Shown here: positions 1 through 11,867 of the stretch, in pieces | How the letters are laid out: the number at the start of each line of letters is the position of its first letter | Position numbering within the stretch: the first letter of the stretch is position 1 | From: Halomonas urmiana | GTDB lineage: Bacteria; Pseudomonadota; Gammaproteobacteria; Pseudomonadales; Halomonadaceae | Assembly (NCBI RefSeq): GCF_005780185.1 | Contig: NZ_VBUI01000016.1 | Span: forward strand, 1 to 64,000 | Reading direction: 5' to 3' | DNA: 64,000 nucleotides | The notes under the pieces: model-generated | Told to the model about the DNA's origin: nothing | Databases searched by the model: none | Seen by the model: the letters and a program-made list of their open reading frames with translations, nothing else | Position numbers and translations under genes: made by a program

Positions 1-2
1 TG

Positions 3-1628
3 CTCGACGAGGCCTGGTGTGCCGAGCTCGACACCATGGGTGTCGACGAGATCGTGGTGCGCTCGACCATCACCTGCCAGACCGCCCACGGCGTCTGCTC
101 GGCCTGTTACGGTCGCGACCTGGCGCGCGGTCATCAGGTGAACATCGGCGAATCCGTCGGCGTCATCGCCGCCCAGTCGATCGGCGAGCCGGGCACCCAG
201 CTGACCATGCGGACCTTCCACATCGGCGGCGCGGCCTCACGGGCCTCTGCGGTGGACAGCGTCCAGGTCAAGCACGGCGGCAAGGTGCGCCTGCACAACA
301 TCAAGCACGTCGAGCGCGGCGACGGCAAGCTGGTGGTGGTCTCCCGTTCCAGCGCCCTGGCCGTCGCCGACGACCACGGCCGCGAGCGCGAGTACTACAA
401 GCTGCCCTACGGCGCCGAGCTGGACGTCCGCGACGGCGATCAGGTCGAGGCCGGCCAGGCCGTGGCCAAGTGGGATCCACACACCCACCCGATCATCGCC
501 GAGGGCGAGGGCCAAGTGCAGTACGCCGACCTCGACGAAGGCGTGACCATGCACCGCAGCGTGGACGAGATGACCGGCCTCTCCTCGATCGAGGTGATCG
601 AGTCGGCGGCGCGTCCCATGGCGGGCCGCGACAAGCGTCCGCTGATCATGCTCACCGACGCGGCGGGCAAGGCGGTCACCGTCGCGGGCTCCGACACGCC
701 GGTCCAGTACCCGCTGCCCGGCAAGGCGATCATCACCGCCGACAACGGCGCGCGTATCGGCGTCGGTGAGGTCGTGGCGCGGATCCCGGTCGAGGCGACC
801 GGCAACAAGGACATCACCGGTGGTCTGCCGCGCGTCGCCGACCTGTTCGAGGCGCGCAAGCCGAAGGAGCCGGCGATCCTTGCCGAGATCAGCGGCGTGA
901 TCAGCTTCGGCAAGGAGACCAAGGGCAAGCGTCGCCTGACGATCACCCCGGAATCGGGCGATCCGTTCGAGATGCTGATCCCGAAGTGGCGCCAGATCGC
1001 GGTCTTCGAGGGCGAGTCGGTGGAGAAGGGCGAGGTGATCTCGGACGGCCCGAGCAACCCGCACGACATCCTGCGCCTGCTGGGCATCGCCGAGCTGGCC
1101 AAGTACATCACCACCGAGGTACAGGACGTCTATCGCCTGCAGGGCGTGGGCATCAACGACAAGCACATCGAGGTGATCGTGCGTCAGATGCTGCGCAAGG
1201 TGGAGATCGCCGACGCCGGCGACAGCGACTTCATCCCCGGCGACCAGGCCGATCTGGTCCGCGTGCTCGAGCAGAACGCGCGCCTGGAGAAGGAGGAGAA
1301 GTTCCCGGCCAAGTACCAGCGGCTGCTGCTGGGTATCACCAAGGCGAGCCTCGCCACCGAGTCGTTCATCTCCGCGGCCTCCTTCCAGGAGACCACGCGG
1401 GTGCTGACCGAGGCGGCGGTGACCGGCAAGCGTGATTACCTGCGCGGCCTGAAGGAGAACGTGGTGGTGGGGCGTCTGATCCCGGCCGGTACCGGCCTTA
1501 CTCACCACGCGGAGCGTCGCCGTAAGCGTGAAGACGCCGAGCGGCTGCTCCACCCGTCGGCCTACGATGTCGAGCAGGAGCTGGGCGCCCAGCTCACCGC
1601 GCTGGACTCGGACGACGACGAGATCTGA
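3..1628 (+). CDS. rpoC: DNA-directed RNA polymerase subunit beta' (C-terminal part)
   Basis: The reading frame is open from the left edge, so the start lies outside the window; about 541 C-terminal residues are present, against about 1400 in a full gammaproteobacterial beta' subunit. The second zinc-site cysteines ([13 protein letters not shown]) are visible at once, followed by the trigger-loop region [16 protein letters not shown]. Later segments keep the jaw and the conserved C-terminal [19 protein letters not shown] stretch that packs against omega. The tail is acidic (SDDDEI). Beta' forms the active-site cleft of RNA polymerase with RpoB. It is followed by the str genes on the same strand, as in Pseudomonas and Halomonas. 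Identity is certain; only the 5' truncation limits it. Confidence 0.98.
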   Translation, partial: LDEAWCAELDTMGVDEIVVRSTITCQTAHGVCSACYGRDLARGHQVNIGESVGVIAAQSIGEPGTQLTMRTFHIGGAASRASAVDSVQVKHGGKVRLHNIKHVERGDGKLVVVSRSSALAVADDHGREREYYKLPYGAELDVRDGDQVEAGQAVAKWDPHTHPIIAEGEGQVQYADLDEGVTMHRSVDEMTGLSSIEVIESAARPMAGRDKRPLIMLTDAAGKAVTVAGSDTPVQYPLPGKAIITADNGARIGVGEVVARIPVEATGNKDITGGLPRVADLFEARKPKEPAILAEISGVISFGKETKGKRRLTITPESGDPFEMLIPKWRQIAVFEGESVEKGEVISDGPSNPHDILRLLGIAELAKYITTEVQDVYRLQGVGINDKHIEVIVRQMLRKVEIADAGDSDFIPGDQADLVRVLEQNARLEKEEKFPAKYQRLLLGITKASLATESFISAASFQETTRVLTEAAVTGKRDYLRGLKENVVVGRLIPAGTGLTHHAERRRKREDAERLLHPSAYDVEQELGAQLTALDSDDDEI

Positions 1629-1642
1629 CGTTCGCGTCGCGG

Positions 1643-1665
1643 CCTGCGCCCTCTCGGGGCGCGGG
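1643..1665 (+). terminator. GC-rich hairpin after rpoC, weak terminator or attenuator
   Basis: A 9-bp stem (one G-U pair) with a 5-nt loop lies 15 bases after the rpoC stop. No T-tract follows; the next bases are the -35 box of the rpsL promoter. It could reduce read-through from rpoBC, but a full intrinsic terminator is not supported. Confidence 0.35.
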
Positions 1666-1666
1666 C

Positions 1667-1696
1667 TTGACGACGTGGCGCGTCAGCCATTAGAAT
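1667..1696 (+). promoter_or_regulatory. Sigma-70 promoter of the str genes (rpsL)
   Basis: TTGACG and TAGAAT are separated by 18 bases, with the start codon of rpsL about 80 bases downstream. A GC-rich discriminator (GCGCAG) follows the -10 box, the kind of start region associated with stringent control. The same start-site signature recurs before rpsJ. Confidence 0.7.
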
Positions 1697-1775
1697 GCGC
1701 AGCCTTTAACAGTGGGGCGGTGCGCCCGCATCCGCTGAGTAAGGCAAGGCAACCCATTGGAGTCAGCTACACACC

Positions 1776-2150
1776 ATGGCAACGATCAATCAGCTCGTGC
1801 GCAAGCCGCGCAAGCGCCAGGCCGCCAAGAGCGACGTGCCTGCGCTGCAGGCCTGCCCGCAACGTCGCGGTGTCTGCACCCGCGTCTACACCACCACCCC
1901 GAAGAAGCCGAACTCCGCACTGCGTAAGGTGTGCCGTGTTCGCCTGACCAACGGCTACGAGGTCTCCTCTTACATCGGTGGTGAAGGCCACAACCTCCAG
2001 GAGCACTCCGTGGTCCTGATTCGCGGCGGTCGTGTGAAGGACCTTCCCGGTGTGCGTTATCACACCGTGCGTGGCGCCCTGGACACCTCCGGCGTGCAGA
2101 ACCGTAAGCAGGGCCGTTCCAAGTACGGCACCAAGCGTCCGAAGGCCTGA
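1776..2150 (+). CDS. rpsL: 30S ribosomal protein S12
   Basis: This 124-residue protein has the normal S12 length. S12 sits at the decoding centre and helps control accuracy. The two loops where streptomycin-resistance changes occur are intact: [12 protein letters not shown] (Lys-43 region) and [10 protein letters not shown] (Lys-88 region), so the allele looks wild type. It starts at ATG, after a GGAG ribosome site in the shared leader sequence CCATTGGAGT. It is first in the str group, 147 bases after rpoC and 132 bases before rpsG. Confidence 0.98.
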   Translation: MATINQLVRKPRKRQAAKSDVPALQACPQRRGVCTRVYTTTPKKPNSALRKVCRVRLTNGYEVSSYIGGEGHNLQEHSVVLIRGGRVKDLPGVRYHTVRGALDTSGVQNRKQGRSKYGTKRPKA

Positions 2151-2282
2151 TCGGCCTTCGCACGCAGCAGTCACCCTATTTTGACCACGGTCTGATAAGA
2201 GTAAGGTCGAGCACGGTCTATCGCATGGCGAGAGGTCGCGCGTCTCGGGTTTACCTGAAGGATCCTTTGATGAGGGCTTATC

Positions 2283-2753
2283 ATGCCTAGAAGAAGAGTT
2301 GCGGCCAAGCGCGAGATCCTGCCGGATCCCAAGTTCGGAAGTGAGCGCCTGGCGAAGTTCATGAACCACCTGATGGTCAGCGGCAAGAAGTCCGTAGCTG
2401 AGCGCATCGTCTACGGTGCGCTGGACAGGGTTGCCGAGCGTAGCAAGGAAGAGCCGCTGGAGATCTTCGACAAGGCGCTGGAAACCATCCAGCCGATGGT
2501 CGAGGTCAAGTCCCGCCGCGTCGGCGGCGCGACCTATCAGGTGCCCGTGGAAGTTCGCCCCTCGCGCCGTCAGGCTCTGGCCATGCGCTGGCTGGTCGAC
2601 GCGGCCCGTCGCCGTGGCGAGAAGACCATGGTGCAGCGCCTCGCTGGTGAGATGCTCGATGCCGCCGAAGGCAAGGGCTCGGCCGTCAAGAAGCGTGAAG
2701 ACGTGCATCGTATGGCAGAAGCCAACAAGGCCTTCTCTCACTACCGCTTCTAA
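2283..2753 (+). CDS. rpsG: 30S ribosomal protein S7
   Basis: The protein has 156 residues, starting [16 protein letters not shown] as in other gammaproteobacterial S7 proteins. S7 binds the 3' major domain of 16S rRNA, nucleates assembly of the 30S head and contacts E-site tRNA. The 132-base gap before it is the place where S7 binds its own mRNA in E. coli to control the str operon; whether that fold exists here was not established. The gene ends 44 bases before fusA. Confidence 0.98.
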   Translation: MPRRRVAAKREILPDPKFGSERLAKFMNHLMVSGKKSVAERIVYGALDRVAERSKEEPLEIFDKALETIQPMVEVKSRRVGGATYQVPVEVRPSRRQALAMRWLVDAARRRGEKTMVQRLAGEMLDAAEGKGSAVKKREDVHRMAEANKAFSHYRF

Positions 2754-2797
2754 GTGCGTCGTAACCGACGCACCGCCAACCATCGGGGAGTTCCAAC

Positions 2798-4918
2798 GTG
2801 GCTCGCAAGACTCCGCTAAATCGCTACCGCAACATCGGTATCGTGGCGCACGTAGACGCCGGCAAGACCACCACCACCGAACGCGTCCTGTTCTACACCG
2901 GCCTCTCCCATAAGGTCGGCGAAGTCCATGAGGGCGCTGCCACCATGGACTGGATGGAGCAGGAGCAGGAGCGTGGTATCACCATCACCTCCGCGGCGAC
3001 CACCTGCTTCTGGCAGGGCATGAACAAGCAGTTCGATGAGCACCGCATCAACATCATCGATACGCCGGGGCACGTCGACTTCACCATCGAGGTGGAGCGT
3101 TCCCTGCGTGTGCTCGACGGCGCCGTCGTGGTGCTGTGTGGCTCCTCGGGCGTTCAGCCGCAGACCGAGACCGTCTGGCGTCAGGCCAACAAGTACGAAG
3201 TCCCGCGCATGGTGTTCGTCAATAAGATGGACCGTACCGGCGCCGACTTCTTCATGGTGGTCGATCAGCTGAAGGAGCGTCTCGGTGCCAACACCGTGCC
3301 GATCCAGATCAACTGGGGTACCGAGGACGAGTTCAAGGGCGTCATCGACCTCATCCAGATGAAGGCCATCCTGTGGGATGAGGCCAACTTCGGGATGAAC
3401 TACGATCTCGTCGACATCCCGGCCGAGCTCCAGGAGACTGCCGAGAAGTTCCGCGAGGAGATGGTCGAGTCGGCCGCCGAAGCCTCTGAAGAACTGATGG
3501 ACAAGTACCTCGAAGAGGGCGACCTGTCCATCGAGGAGATCAAGGCCGGCCTGCGTCGTCGTACCCTCGACAACGAGATCGTCCTGGTCACCTGCGGCTC
3601 CGCCTTCAAGAACAAGGGTGTGCAGGCTGTGCTGGATGGCGTCATCGAGTACATGCCGTCGCCCACCGAAGTCAAGGCCATCGAAGGCGAGCTGGACGAC
3701 AAGGACGGCACCATCGCCACCCGCGAGGCGGACGACAAGGCGCCCTTCTCCGCCCTGGCCTTCAAGATCGCCACCGACCCCTTCGTCGGTACCCTGACCT
3801 TCATCCGCGTCTACTCGGGCGTGCTGAAGTCGGGCGACAGCATCTACAACTCCGTCAAGCAGAAGAAGGAGCGCGTCGGTCGTATCGTCCAGATGCACGC
3901 CAACTCCCGCGAGGAGATCAAGGAAGTGCTGGCCGGCGACATCGCCGCCTGCATCGGCCTGAAGGACGTTACCACCGGCGACACCCTGTGCGATCTGAAC
4001 GACAAGATCGTGCTCGAGCGCATGGAGTTCCCGGATCCGGTCATCTCGGTGGCCGTCGAGCCGAAGTCCAAGCCCGACCAGGAAAAGATGGGTATCGCAC
4101 TGGGCAAGCTGGCCCAGGAAGATCCCTCCTTCCAGGTGCGCACCGATGAGGAGACGGGTCAGACCATCATCTCCGGCATGGGTGAGCTTCACCTGGATAT
4201 CCTCGTCGACCGCATGCGTCGCGAGTTCAAGGTCGATGCCAACATCGGCAAGCCGCAGGTGGCCTACCGCGAGACCATCCGCGGCAAGGTCGAGCAGGAA
4301 GGCAAGTTCGTCCGCCAGTCCGGTGGTCGCGGTCAGTTCGGTCACGTGTACCTGCGTATCGAACCGCTCACCGCCGAGGACAAGGGCGACGACGAAGAGA
4401 TGCACTTCAAGTTCGTCTCGGAGATCGTTGGCGGCGTGGTTCCCAAGGAATACGTGCCGGCCGTCGAGAAAGGGGCCTACGAGCAGCTGCAGAACGGTGT
4501 CATCGCGGGTTACCCGATGATTGACGTCAAGGTCACGCTGTTCGACGGTTCCTACCATGACGTGGACTCGAACGAGACCGCGTTCAAGGTTGCCTCTTCC
4601 ATGGCCGTCAAGGAAGGTGCCAAGAAGGCGAAGGCCGTGCTCCTCGAGCCGGTGATGAAGGTCGAGGTCGTGACCCCCGAGGACTTCATGGGTGACGTCA
4701 TGGGCGATCTGAATCGCCGTCGTGGCCTCGTCCAGGGCATGGATGACACCGCCATGGGCAAGATCATCCGGGCCACGGTACCTCTGGCTGAGATGTTCGG
4801 TTATGCGACCGATCTTCGCTCTCAGACCCAGGGCCGCGCAAGCTACGTCATGGAGTTTGCGGACTACGAAGAGGCGCCGTCCAGCGTCGTTGAAGCCGTC
4901 ATCAACCAGAACGGTTAA
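2798..4918 (+). CDS. fusA: Elongation factor G
   Basis: At 706 residues this is a normal-length EF-G, the GTPase that drives translocation and, with RRF, ribosome recycling. The G1 motif [13 protein letters not shown]3 DTPGHVDFT and G4 NKMD are all present in the N-terminal domain, and the rest matches the five-domain layout. The start is GTG (first residues [12 protein letters not shown]), preceded by GGGAG. It lies 44 bases after rpsG and 29 bases before tuf, the classic str order. Confidence 0.98.
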   Translation: MARKTPLNRYRNIGIVAHVDAGKTTTTERVLFYTGLSHKVGEVHEGAATMDWMEQEQERGITITSAATTCFWQGMNKQFDEHRINIIDTPGHVDFTIEVERSLRVLDGAVVVLCGSSGVQPQTETVWRQANKYEVPRMVFVNKMDRTGADFFMVVDQLKERLGANTVPIQINWGTEDEFKGVIDLIQMKAILWDEANFGMNYDLVDIPAELQETAEKFREEMVESAAEASEELMDKYLEEGDLSIEEIKAGLRRRTLDNEIVLVTCGSAFKNKGVQAVLDGVIEYMPSPTEVKAIEGELDDKDGTIATREADDKAPFSALAFKIATDPFVGTLTFIRVYSGVLKSGDSIYNSVKQKKERVGRIVQMHANSREEIKEVLAGDIAACIGLKDVTTGDTLCDLNDKIVLERMEFPDPVISVAVEPKSKPDQEKMGIALGKLAQEDPSFQVRTDEETGQTIISGMGELHLDILVDRMRREFKVDANIGKPQVAYRETIRGKVEQEGKFVRQSGGRGQFGHVYLRIEPLTAEDKGDDEEMHFKFVSEIVGGVVPKEYVPAVEKGAYEQLQNGVIAGYPMIDVKVTLFDGSYHDVDSNETAFKVASSMAVKEGAKKAKAVLLEPVMKVEVVTPEDFMGDVMGDLNRRRGLVQGMDDTAMGKIIRATVPLAEMFGYATDLRSQTQGRASYVMEFADYEEAPSSVVEAVINQNG

Positions 4919-4947
4919 CCGTTAGCTAACGTAAAGAGGTTATAGCA

Positions 4948-6141
<1,194 letters not shown>

Positions 6142-6164
6142 GCGCTTCGCCGCTTGATCGATCG

Positions 6165-6191
6165 AAGGGGGCTCCGCCAGGAGCCCCCTTT
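6165..6191 (+). terminator. Rho-independent terminator after tuf
   Basis: A perfect 11-bp stem (AAGGGGGCTCC with GGAGCCCCCTT) and a 4-nt GCCA loop end in a T-run. It separates the str group from the S10 group, which has its own promoter 22 bases downstream. Confidence 0.9.
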
Positions 6192-6212
6192 CTGCGCACC
6201 GTAAGTGAGTGT

Positions 6213-6241
6213 TTGACTCTCACTGTCGGCGTGCCTATAAT
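6213..6241 (+). promoter_or_regulatory. Sigma-70 promoter of the S10 operon
   Basis: TTGACT and a consensus TATAAT are separated by 17 bases, directly after the tuf terminator. The start-site region TGCGCATCCTTT resembles that of the rpsL promoter. The predicted leader before rpsJ is only about 55-60 bases. Confidence 0.85.
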
Positions 6242-6265
6242 GCGCATCCTTTGAATGCGTGGGTT

Positions 6266-6281
6266 GACGGCTCGCGCCGTC
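6266..6281 (+). promoter_or_regulatory. Short hairpin in the S10 leader
   Basis: GACGGC and GCCGTC form a perfect 6-bp stem around a TCGC tetraloop inside the rpsJ leader, upstream of the ribosome site GGAG (6292-6295). It could stabilise the mRNA 5' end or be a protein target. The leader is much shorter than the L4-controlled S10 leader of E. coli. Confidence 0.45.
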
Positions 6282-6304
6282 AGAATCCATTGGAGTTAGG
6301 GCAA

Positions 6305-6616
6305 ATGCAGAACCAGAAGATTCGCATTAGGTTGAAGGCCTTCGACCATCGCCTGATCGACCAGTCCGCCGCGGAGATCGTAGATACCGCCAAGCGTACC
6401 GGCGCCCAGGTCCGTGGTCCGATTCCTCTGCCGACCAATCGCGAGCGTTACACCGTGCTGGTCTCTCCGCACGTCAACAAGGACGCGCGCGATCAGTACG
6501 AGATTCGTACCCACAAGCGGGTGCTCGACATCGTCGAGCCCACCGAAAAGACCGTTGATGCCCTGATGAAGCTCGACCTCGCCGCCGGCGTTGACGTGCA
6601 GATCAAGCTCGACTGA
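6305..6616 (+). CDS. rpsJ: 30S ribosomal protein S10
   Basis: The 103-residue S10 begins at the ATG encoding [19 protein letters not shown]. The open frame extends further upstream, but that part covers the promoter and leader, and the conserved N-terminus fixes the start. S10 is a 30S head protein and also the NusE partner of NusB in antitermination. It opens the S10 operon; 158 bases separate it from rplC, an unusually wide gap within this block, and nothing clear was found there. Confidence 0.97.
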   Translation: MQNQKIRIRLKAFDHRLIDQSAAEIVDTAKRTGAQVRGPIPLPTNRERYTVLVSPHVNKDARDQYEIRTHKRVLDIVEPTEKTVDALMKLDLAAGVDVQIKLD

Positions 6617-6774
6617 TACCACACTAGACACTCGCGGCCCAGCGTTCGCCCTCTCCGTTTGGAAGGTGTCCAGCAGCCGCCGCGCCGGGATGGCGCCACA
6701 CAACGTGCTAGTGGAATGCTCTGGAAAGGGCAGCCATAGCGGGTGATAGCCCCGTACACTATAGGAGACTGAGA

Positions 6775-7413
6775 ATGACTATCGGTTTAGTCGGTAGGAA
6801 GGCCGGTATGACCCGCGTCTTCACCGAAGACGGTGCATCCGTGCCCGTAACCGTGATCGAGGTTGAGCCTAACCGTGTGACTCGCGTCAAGTCCGTCGAG
6901 TCTGACGGCTACGCCGCGGTTCAGGTGACAACCGGCTCCCGCAAGGCCAAGCATCTGTCGAAAGCCCAAGCCGGGCAGTTCGCCAAGGCAGGTGTCGAGG
7001 CCGGTCGTTCGCTGATGGAGTTCCGCCTTCCCGAAGGCGTTGAGGCTCCGGAAGTGGGCGGCGAACTCACCGTATCCCTCTTCGAAGCTGGTCAGATGAT
7101 CGACGTGACCGGCACCTCCAAGGGCAAGGGTTTCCAGGGCGCCGTCAAGCGCTGGAACTTCCGCACCCAGGACAACACTCACGGTAACTCCCTGGCCCAC
7201 CGCGCACCGGGTTCCATCGGCATGTGTCAGACGCCGGGCCGCGTGTTCAAGGGCAAGAAGATGGCCGGTCAGATGGGCAATGCTCGCTGCACCGTGCAGA
7301 GCCTGGAAGTGGTCCGTGTCGACGCCGAACGTAATCTGCTGCTGATCAAGGGCGCCGTACCTGGCGCTACCGGCAGTGATGTCATCGTGCGCAGCGCCGT
7401 CAAAGCAGGCTGA
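6775..7413 (+). CDS. rplC: 50S ribosomal protein L3
   Basis: A 212-residue L3, one of the first 23S-binding proteins in 50S assembly, whose long finger reaches the peptidyl transferase centre. The conserved finger [20 protein letters not shown] and the glycine/lysine-rich [11 protein letters not shown] that follows are intact. ATG start after AGGAG. It lies 14 bases before rplD in the usual S10 order. Confidence 0.97.
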   Translation: MTIGLVGRKAGMTRVFTEDGASVPVTVIEVEPNRVTRVKSVESDGYAAVQVTTGSRKAKHLSKAQAGQFAKAGVEAGRSLMEFRLPEGVEAPEVGGELTVSLFEAGQMIDVTGTSKGKGFQGAVKRWNFRTQDNTHGNSLAHRAPGSIGMCQTPGRVFKGKKMAGQMGNARCTVQSLEVVRVDAERNLLLIKGAVPGATGSDVIVRSAVKAG

Positions 7414-7427
7414 AGGGGAACTTACCG

Positions 7428-8036
7428 ATGAATCTGAATCTTGCAGGTGCAGGCGCCGGTGCTGTCGAAGTATCCGATGCCACCTTTGGCAAAGAATTCA
7501 ATGAGGCCCTGGTGCACCAGGTCGTCACCGCCTATCTGGCCGGTGGTCGCCAGGGTACTCGCGCCCAGAAGAATCGTTCCGATGTGCGTGGCGGTGGCAA
7601 GAAGCCGTGGCGCCAGAAGGGCACCGGTCGTGCCCGTGCCGGTACCATCCGCTCGCCGATCTGGCGTGCCGGTGGTGTGACCTTTGCGGCGCGTCCGCAG
7701 GACCATTCCCAGAAGGTCAACCGCAAGATGTACCGTGCGGCCATGCGCTCGATTCTCTCCGAGCTGGTCCGTCAGGAACGTCTGGTGGCCGTCGATGCCT
7801 TCGCCGTCGAAGCGCCCAAGACCAAGCAGCTGGTCGCCAAGCTCGAGGAGCTGGGTCTGGAGAAGGTGCTGATCGTCACCGAAGAGGTCGACGAGAATCT
7901 GTACCTCGCCGCCCGCAACATCCCGAACGTGGATGTGGTGGACGTCGCCGCCGCTGATCCGGTGAGCCTGGTCGCCTTCGACAAGGTGCTGGTCACCGTC
8001 TCCGCTCTGCGTAAATTCGAGGAGAAGCTGGCATGA
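7428..8036 (+). CDS. rplD: 50S ribosomal protein L4
   Basis: This 202-residue L4 has its extended loop lining the exit tunnel ([19 protein letters not shown]). In E. coli L4 also represses its own operon through the S10 leader, a mechanism that is doubtful here because the leader is short. ATG start after GGGG. Its end overlaps the start of rplW by 4 bases (ATGA), which implies translational coupling. Confidence 0.97.
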   Translation: MNLNLAGAGAGAVEVSDATFGKEFNEALVHQVVTAYLAGGRQGTRAQKNRSDVRGGGKKPWRQKGTGRARAGTIRSPIWRAGGVTFAARPQDHSQKVNRKMYRAAMRSILSELVRQERLVAVDAFAVEAPKTKQLVAKLEELGLEKVLIVTEEVDENLYLAARNIPNVDVVDVAAADPVSLVAFDKVLVTVSALRKFEEKLA

Positions 8037-8329
8037 ACCAGGAACGTGTATTCAAGGTTCTGCTCGGTCCGCACGTGACCGAGAAGGCCGCCATGGCCGC
8101 CGAGCGCAACCAGTACGTGTTCAAGGTGGCAAGCGACGCGACCAAGCCCGAGATCAAGGCTGCCGTGCAGGAGCTGTTCGGCAAGAAGGTCGACCGTGTT
8201 CAGGTACTGAACATGAAGGGCAAGACCAAGCGCACCGCGCAGGGTCTGGGTCAGCGCAAGGGTTATCGCAAGGCGTACGTGACACTGGCCGCCGGCGAGA
8301 CGCTTGAAGACTTCTCTGGCGCCGAATAA
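8033..8329 (+). CDS. rplW: 50S ribosomal protein L23
   Basis: The 98-residue L23 lies beside the exit tunnel, where trigger factor and SRP dock. The conserved core [21 protein letters not shown] is cleanly visible near the N-terminus, and [20 protein letters not shown] follows. It overlaps rplD by 4 bases and lies 17 bases before rplB. Confidence 0.97.
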   Translation: MNQERVFKVLLGPHVTEKAAMAAERNQYVFKVASDATKPEIKAAVQELFGKKVDRVQVLNMKGKTKRTAQGLGQRKGYRKAYVTLAAGETLEDFSGAE

Positions 8330-8346
8330 GGGCAGGAGTACGGATC

Positions 8347-9177
8347 ATGGCAATCGTCAAGACTAAACCCACATCCGCCGGTCGTCGCCACGTCGTCAAG
8401 ATCGTTGGTGAGGAACTGCACAAGGGCCGCGCGTACGCGCCGCTGCTCGAGAAGCAGTCCAAGTCCGGTGGCCGTAACAACTACGGTCGCATCACCACCC
8501 GCCACGTGGGCGGTGGTCATCGTCATCACTATCGGATCATCGATTTCAAGCGCACCAAGGATGGCATTCCGGCCATCGTCGAGCGCCTGGAGCATGACCC
8601 GAACCGTAGCGCCCACATCGCGCTGCTGAAGTACATGGACGGCGAGCGTCGCTACATCATCGCCCCGCGTGGCGTGAGCGCCGGCGATCGTCTCGAGTCC
8701 GGCGTCAACGCGCCTATCAAGAAGGGCAACGCGCTGCCGCTGCGCAACGTCCCGCTGGGTTCCACCGTGCACTGCATCGAGCTCAAGCCCGGCAAGGGCG
8801 CGCAGATCGCTCGCAGCGCCGGTACCAGCGCCCAGCTGGTGGCTCGCGAAGGCAACTACGTCACCCTGCGTCTGCGCTCCGGCGAGATGCGCAAGGTGCT
8901 GGCCGAGTGCCGCGCGACCCTGGGCGAAGTGAGCAACTCCGAGCACAGCCTGCGTCAACTTGGCAAGGCCGGTGCGAAGCGCTGGAGAGGCGTGCGTCCG
9001 ACCGTTCGCGGCGTGGCCATGAACCCGGTGGATCACCCGCACGGCGGCGGCGAAGGCCGCAGCAGCGGTGGTCGTCACCCGGTGTCTCCGTGGGGTATCC
9101 CCACCAAGGGCCACAAGACCCGCAAGAACAAGCGCACCGACAAGCTGATCATCCGTCGCCGCAAGGCCCGGAAATAA
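8347..9177 (+). CDS. rplB: 50S ribosomal protein L2
   Basis: At 276 residues this is a normal L2, needed for subunit joining and peptidyl transferase activity. The universally conserved [12 protein letters not shown] loop, containing the histidine placed near the active centre, is present close to the C-terminus. The protein ends in a basic tail ([15 protein letters not shown]). ATG start after AGGAG; 33 bases before rpsS. Confidence 0.98.
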   Translation: MAIVKTKPTSAGRRHVVKIVGEELHKGRAYAPLLEKQSKSGGRNNYGRITTRHVGGGHRHHYRIIDFKRTKDGIPAIVERLEHDPNRSAHIALLKYMDGERRYIIAPRGVSAGDRLESGVNAPIKKGNALPLRNVPLGSTVHCIELKPGKGAQIARSAGTSAQLVAREGNYVTLRLRSGEMRKVLAECRATLGEVSNSEHSLRQLGKAGAKRWRGVRPTVRGVAMNPVDHPHGGGEGRSSGGRHPVSPWGIPTKGHKTRKNKRTDKLIIRRRKARK

Positions 9178-9210
9178 GATCCCACGCCAAGACATCAAGA
9201 GGTAACGGCT

Positions 9211-9486
9211 GTGCCACGTTCACTGAAGAAAGGTCCCTTTATTGACCTTCATCTGTTGAAGAAGGTTGAGACTGCAGTGGAGAAGAGCGATCGCAAACCG
9301 ATCAAGACCTGGTCGCGTCGCTCCATGATCCTGCCCAACATGGTCGGGCTCACCATTGCTGTCCATAACGGTCGCCAACACGTCCCGGTGCACGTCTCCG
9401 AGGAAATGGTTGGCCACAAGCTGGGCGAATTCGCTGCTACCCGCCTTTATCGCGGCCATGCGGCGGACAAGAAAGCCAAACGGTAA
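9211..9486 (+). CDS. rpsS: 30S ribosomal protein S19
   Basis: A 91-residue S19, which forms a pair with S13 in the 30S head near the A-site tRNA. It starts with GTG ([18 protein letters not shown]), after an AGAGG ribosome site. The conserved WSRRSMILP and HNGRQHVPV segments follow. It sits between rplB and rplV in the standard order. Confidence 0.97.
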   Translation: MPRSLKKGPFIDLHLLKKVETAVEKSDRKPIKTWSRRSMILPNMVGLTIAVHNGRQHVPVHVSEEMVGHKLGEFAATRLYRGHAADKKAKR

Positions 9487-9504
9487 GCCAGAGAGGATTG
9501 AGAG

Positions 9505-9837
9505 ATGGAAGTCACAGCAAAGCTGCGTGGCGCTCGTTTATCCGCCCAGAAGGCCCGTTTGGTGGCTGACCAGGTGCGCGATAAACCGGTCGCCGAGGCG
9601 CTCGATCTGCTGACCTTCTCCCCGAAGAAGGCCGCGAAGCTGGTCAAGAAGGTGCTGCAGTCCGCCATCGCGAACGCGGAAGAAAACAACGGCATGGATA
9701 TCGACGAGCTGCGTGTCTCGACCATCTGCGTCGATGAGGGCATGACGCTCAAGCGCATCCGTCCGCGCGCCAAGGGCCGTGCGGATCGCATTCTGAAGCG
9801 CACTTGCCACATCACCGTCAAGGTAGCCGAGAAGTAG
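9505..9837 (+). CDS. rplV: 50S ribosomal protein L22
   Basis: This 110-residue L22 contributes a long beta-hairpin to the exit tunnel; the hairpin region with [18 protein letters not shown] is intact, so no macrolide-resistance type deletion is seen. ATG start after AGAGAGG. It lies 18 bases after rpsS and 11 bases before rpsC. Confidence 0.97.
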   Translation: MEVTAKLRGARLSAQKARLVADQVRDKPVAEALDLLTFSPKKAAKLVKKVLQSAIANAEENNGMDIDELRVSTICVDEGMTLKRIRPRAKGRADRILKRTCHITVKVAEK

Positions 9838-9848
9838 GAGTCGACCAG

Positions 9849-10547
9849 ATGGGTCAGAAAGTCAATCCAACAGGCATTCGCCTGGGTATCGTCAAAGACC
9901 ATACCTCGGTGTGGTATGCCGAGCGCGGCGCTTATGCCGACAAGCTGAACAGCGATCTCGAAGTGCGTCGCTTCCTGGAGGAACGTTTGAAGAACGCCTC
10001 CGTGAGCAAGATCACCATCGAGCGCCCGGCCAACAACGCCCGCATCACCATTCACACTGCCCGTCCGGGTATCGTGATTGGCAAGAAGGGCGAAGATGTC
10101 GACCGCTTGCGTCGCGACGTCACTCAGATGATGGGCGTGCCCGTGCACGTCAACATCGAGGAAGTCCGCAAGCCGGAACTCGACGCCCAGCTCGTCGCGC
10201 AGAACATCGCCGGCCAGCTCGAGCGCCGTGTGATGTTCCGTCGTGCCATGAAGCGTGCCGTTCAGAACGCCATGCGTCTGGGCGCCGGCGGCATCAAGGT
10301 GCAGCTCTCCGGTCGCCTCGGTGGCGCGGAAATCGCCCGCACTGAGTGGTACCGCGAAGGTCGCGTCCCGCTGCACACCCTGCGCGCGGACATCGACTAC
10401 GCCACCTACGAAGCCAAGACCACCTACGGCATCATCGGTGTCAAGGTCTGGGTCTTCAAGGGTGAAATCCTCGGGGGCATCGAGGAGGTCCGCGCCAAGG
10501 CGAAGCAGCCGCAGGCCGCACCCTCCAAGAAGAAAGGTTCCAGGTAA
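9849..10547 (+). CDS. rpsC: 30S ribosomal protein S3
   Basis: The 232-residue S3 helps form the mRNA entry channel and its helicase function. The start is the ATG of [14 protein letters not shown]; the frame extends 15 codons upstream inside rplV, which is not conserved. The KH-domain loop [13 protein letters not shown] is clear, and the C-terminus ends in a basic tail after GEILGG. It is 15 bases before rplP. Confidence 0.97.
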   Translation: MGQKVNPTGIRLGIVKDHTSVWYAERGAYADKLNSDLEVRRFLEERLKNASVSKITIERPANNARITIHTARPGIVIGKKGEDVDRLRRDVTQMMGVPVHVNIEEVRKPELDAQLVAQNIAGQLERRVMFRRAMKRAVQNAMRLGAGGIKVQLSGRLGGAEIARTEWYREGRVPLHTLRADIDYATYEAKTTYGIIGVKVWVFKGEILGGIEEVRAKAKQPQAAPSKKKGSR

Positions 10548-10562
10548 GGGGAGAGCGAGTCG

Positions 10563-10976
10563 ATGTTACAACCTAAGCGTATGAAGTTCCGCAAGATGCA
10601 GAAGGGCCGCAACCGTGGCCTGGCGCATCGCGGAAGCAAGGTGAGCTTCGGCGAGTATGGCCTCAAGGCCACTGGCCGGGGGCGTGTCACCGCCCGTCAG
10701 ATCGAAGCCGGCCGTCGTGCCATCACGCGTCACGTCAAGCGTGGCGGCAAGATCTGGATCCGTGTCTTCCCCGACAAGCCGATTTCCAAGAAGCCGCTGG
10801 AAGTCCGCATGGGTAAGGGTAAGGGCTCCGTCGAGTACTGGGTCGCACAGATCCAGCCGGGTCGGGTTCTGTACGAGATCGAAGGCGTTTCCGAGGAGCT
10901 GGCTCGCGAGGCATTCGCCCTGGCTGCCCAGAAGTTCCCGGTCTCCACCACCTTTGTGAAACGGACGGTGATGTGA
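10563..10976 (+). CDS. rplP: 50S ribosomal protein L16
   Basis: A 137-residue L16, which helps position A-site tRNA. The N-terminal [19 protein letters not shown] and the internal [18 protein letters not shown] are typical. An arginine in this family can be hydroxylated by YcfD; its presence here cannot be judged. The stop codon TGA shares its last base with the ATG of rpmC (TGATG), which implies coupled translation. Confidence 0.97.
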   Translation: MLQPKRMKFRKMQKGRNRGLAHRGSKVSFGEYGLKATGRGRVTARQIEAGRRAITRHVKRGGKIWIRVFPDKPISKKPLEVRMGKGKGSVEYWVAQIQPGRVLYEIEGVSEELAREAFALAAQKFPVSTTFVKRTVM

Positions 10977-11167
10977 TGAAAGCCCAGGAAATTCGTGAAA
11001 AGTCAGCAGAGCAGCTCCAGGAGCAGCTTTTCGAACTCCTCCGCGAGCAGTTCAACCTGCGCATGCAGAAGGCCACCGGTCAGCTGAGCCAGACTCATCT
11101 GCTCAAGCAGGTTCGTCGGGATATCGCCCGCGTGAAGACTGTGCTCAACGAGAAGGCAGGTGACTGA
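10976..11167 (+). CDS. rpmC: 50S ribosomal protein L29
   Basis: This 63-residue helical protein starts at the ATG inside the rplP stop ([17 protein letters not shown]); the GTG one codon earlier is possible but ATG gives the conserved N-terminus. L29 lies by the exit tunnel next to L23. It is one base from rpsQ. Confidence 0.95.
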   Translation: MKAQEIREKSAEQLQEQLFELLREQFNLRMQKATGQLSQTHLLKQVRRDIARVKTVLNEKAGD

Positions 11168-11168
11168 G

Positions 11169-11429
11169 ATGGTCGAAGAAAAGAAAGCCCGTACGCTCAC
11201 TGGCAAGGTGGTGAGCGACAAGATGGACAAGTCCATCGTTGTCATGATCGAGCGTCGTGAGCGCCACCCGATCTACGGCAAATATGTCAAGCGCTCCACC
11301 AAGCTGCACGCCCACGACGAGTCGAACCAGGCCAAGGCCGGCGACACGGTCTCCATTGAGGAGTGCCGTCCGCTGTCGAAGAACAAGTCCTGGACCCTGA
11401 TCGAAGTCGTCGAACAGGCCAAGGGTTGA
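11169..11429 (+). CDS. rpsQ: 30S ribosomal protein S17
   Basis: The 86-residue S17 is an early 16S-binding OB-fold protein. The conserved segments [20 protein letters not shown] and [13 protein letters not shown] are present. The ATG at the start of MVEEKKART is favoured over an upstream in-frame alternative inside rpmC. It ends the S10 group; 52 bases separate it from rplN. Confidence 0.96.
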   Translation: MVEEKKARTLTGKVVSDKMDKSIVVMIERRERHPIYGKYVKRSTKLHAHDESNQAKAGDTVSIEECRPLSKNKSWTLIEVVEQAKG

Positions 11430-11481
11430 TCGGCTCACGCCGATCGATCCAGTGCAGTCAGATTAGGTTTGGAGAAAACCG

Positions 11482-11853
11482 ATGATTCAGACTCAGACAA
11501 TGCTGGATGTCGCCGACAACAGCGGAGCGCGCCGGGTGCAGTGCATCAAGGTGCTGGGCGGTTCGCACCGTCGCTACGCGCGCGTCGGCGATGTCATCAA
11601 GGTCACGGTGAAGGAAGCCATTCCGCGTGGCAAGGTCAAGAAGGGCCAGGTCCTCAAAGCGGTGGTGGTTCGCACCCGTAGTGGCGTCCGTCGTAATGAC
11701 GGTTCGCTGATCCGCTTCGATGGAAATGCGGCTGTGTTGTTGAACAACACCAACGATCAGCCGATCGGTACCCGTATCTTCGGGCCGGTGACGCGTGAGC
11801 TTCGCAACGAGAAGTTCATGAAGATCATTTCCTTGGCGCCTGAAGTGCTGTAA
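11482..11853 (+). CDS. rplN: 50S ribosomal protein L14
   Basis: A 123-residue L14, nearly identical in pattern to the E. coli protein ([18 protein letters not shown] at the start, ISLAPEVL at the end). It forms part of an intersubunit bridge and is the binding site of the silencing factor RsfS. It is the first gene of the spc group; ATG follows TGGAGA. Confidence 0.97.
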   Translation: MIQTQTMLDVADNSGARRVQCIKVLGGSHRRYARVGDVIKVTVKEAIPRGKVKKGQVLKAVVVRTRSGVRRNDGSLIRFDGNAAVLLNNTNDQPIGTRIFGPVTRELRNEKFMKIISLAPEVL

Positions 11854-11867
11854 GGAGCGAGGCGGAT

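Noticed and set aside
237..1553. Long - strand frames opposite rpoC, fusA and other ribosomal genes
   Set aside because: High GC third positions leave few stops on the opposite strand; the + strand products are certain and the antisense proteins show no family features.
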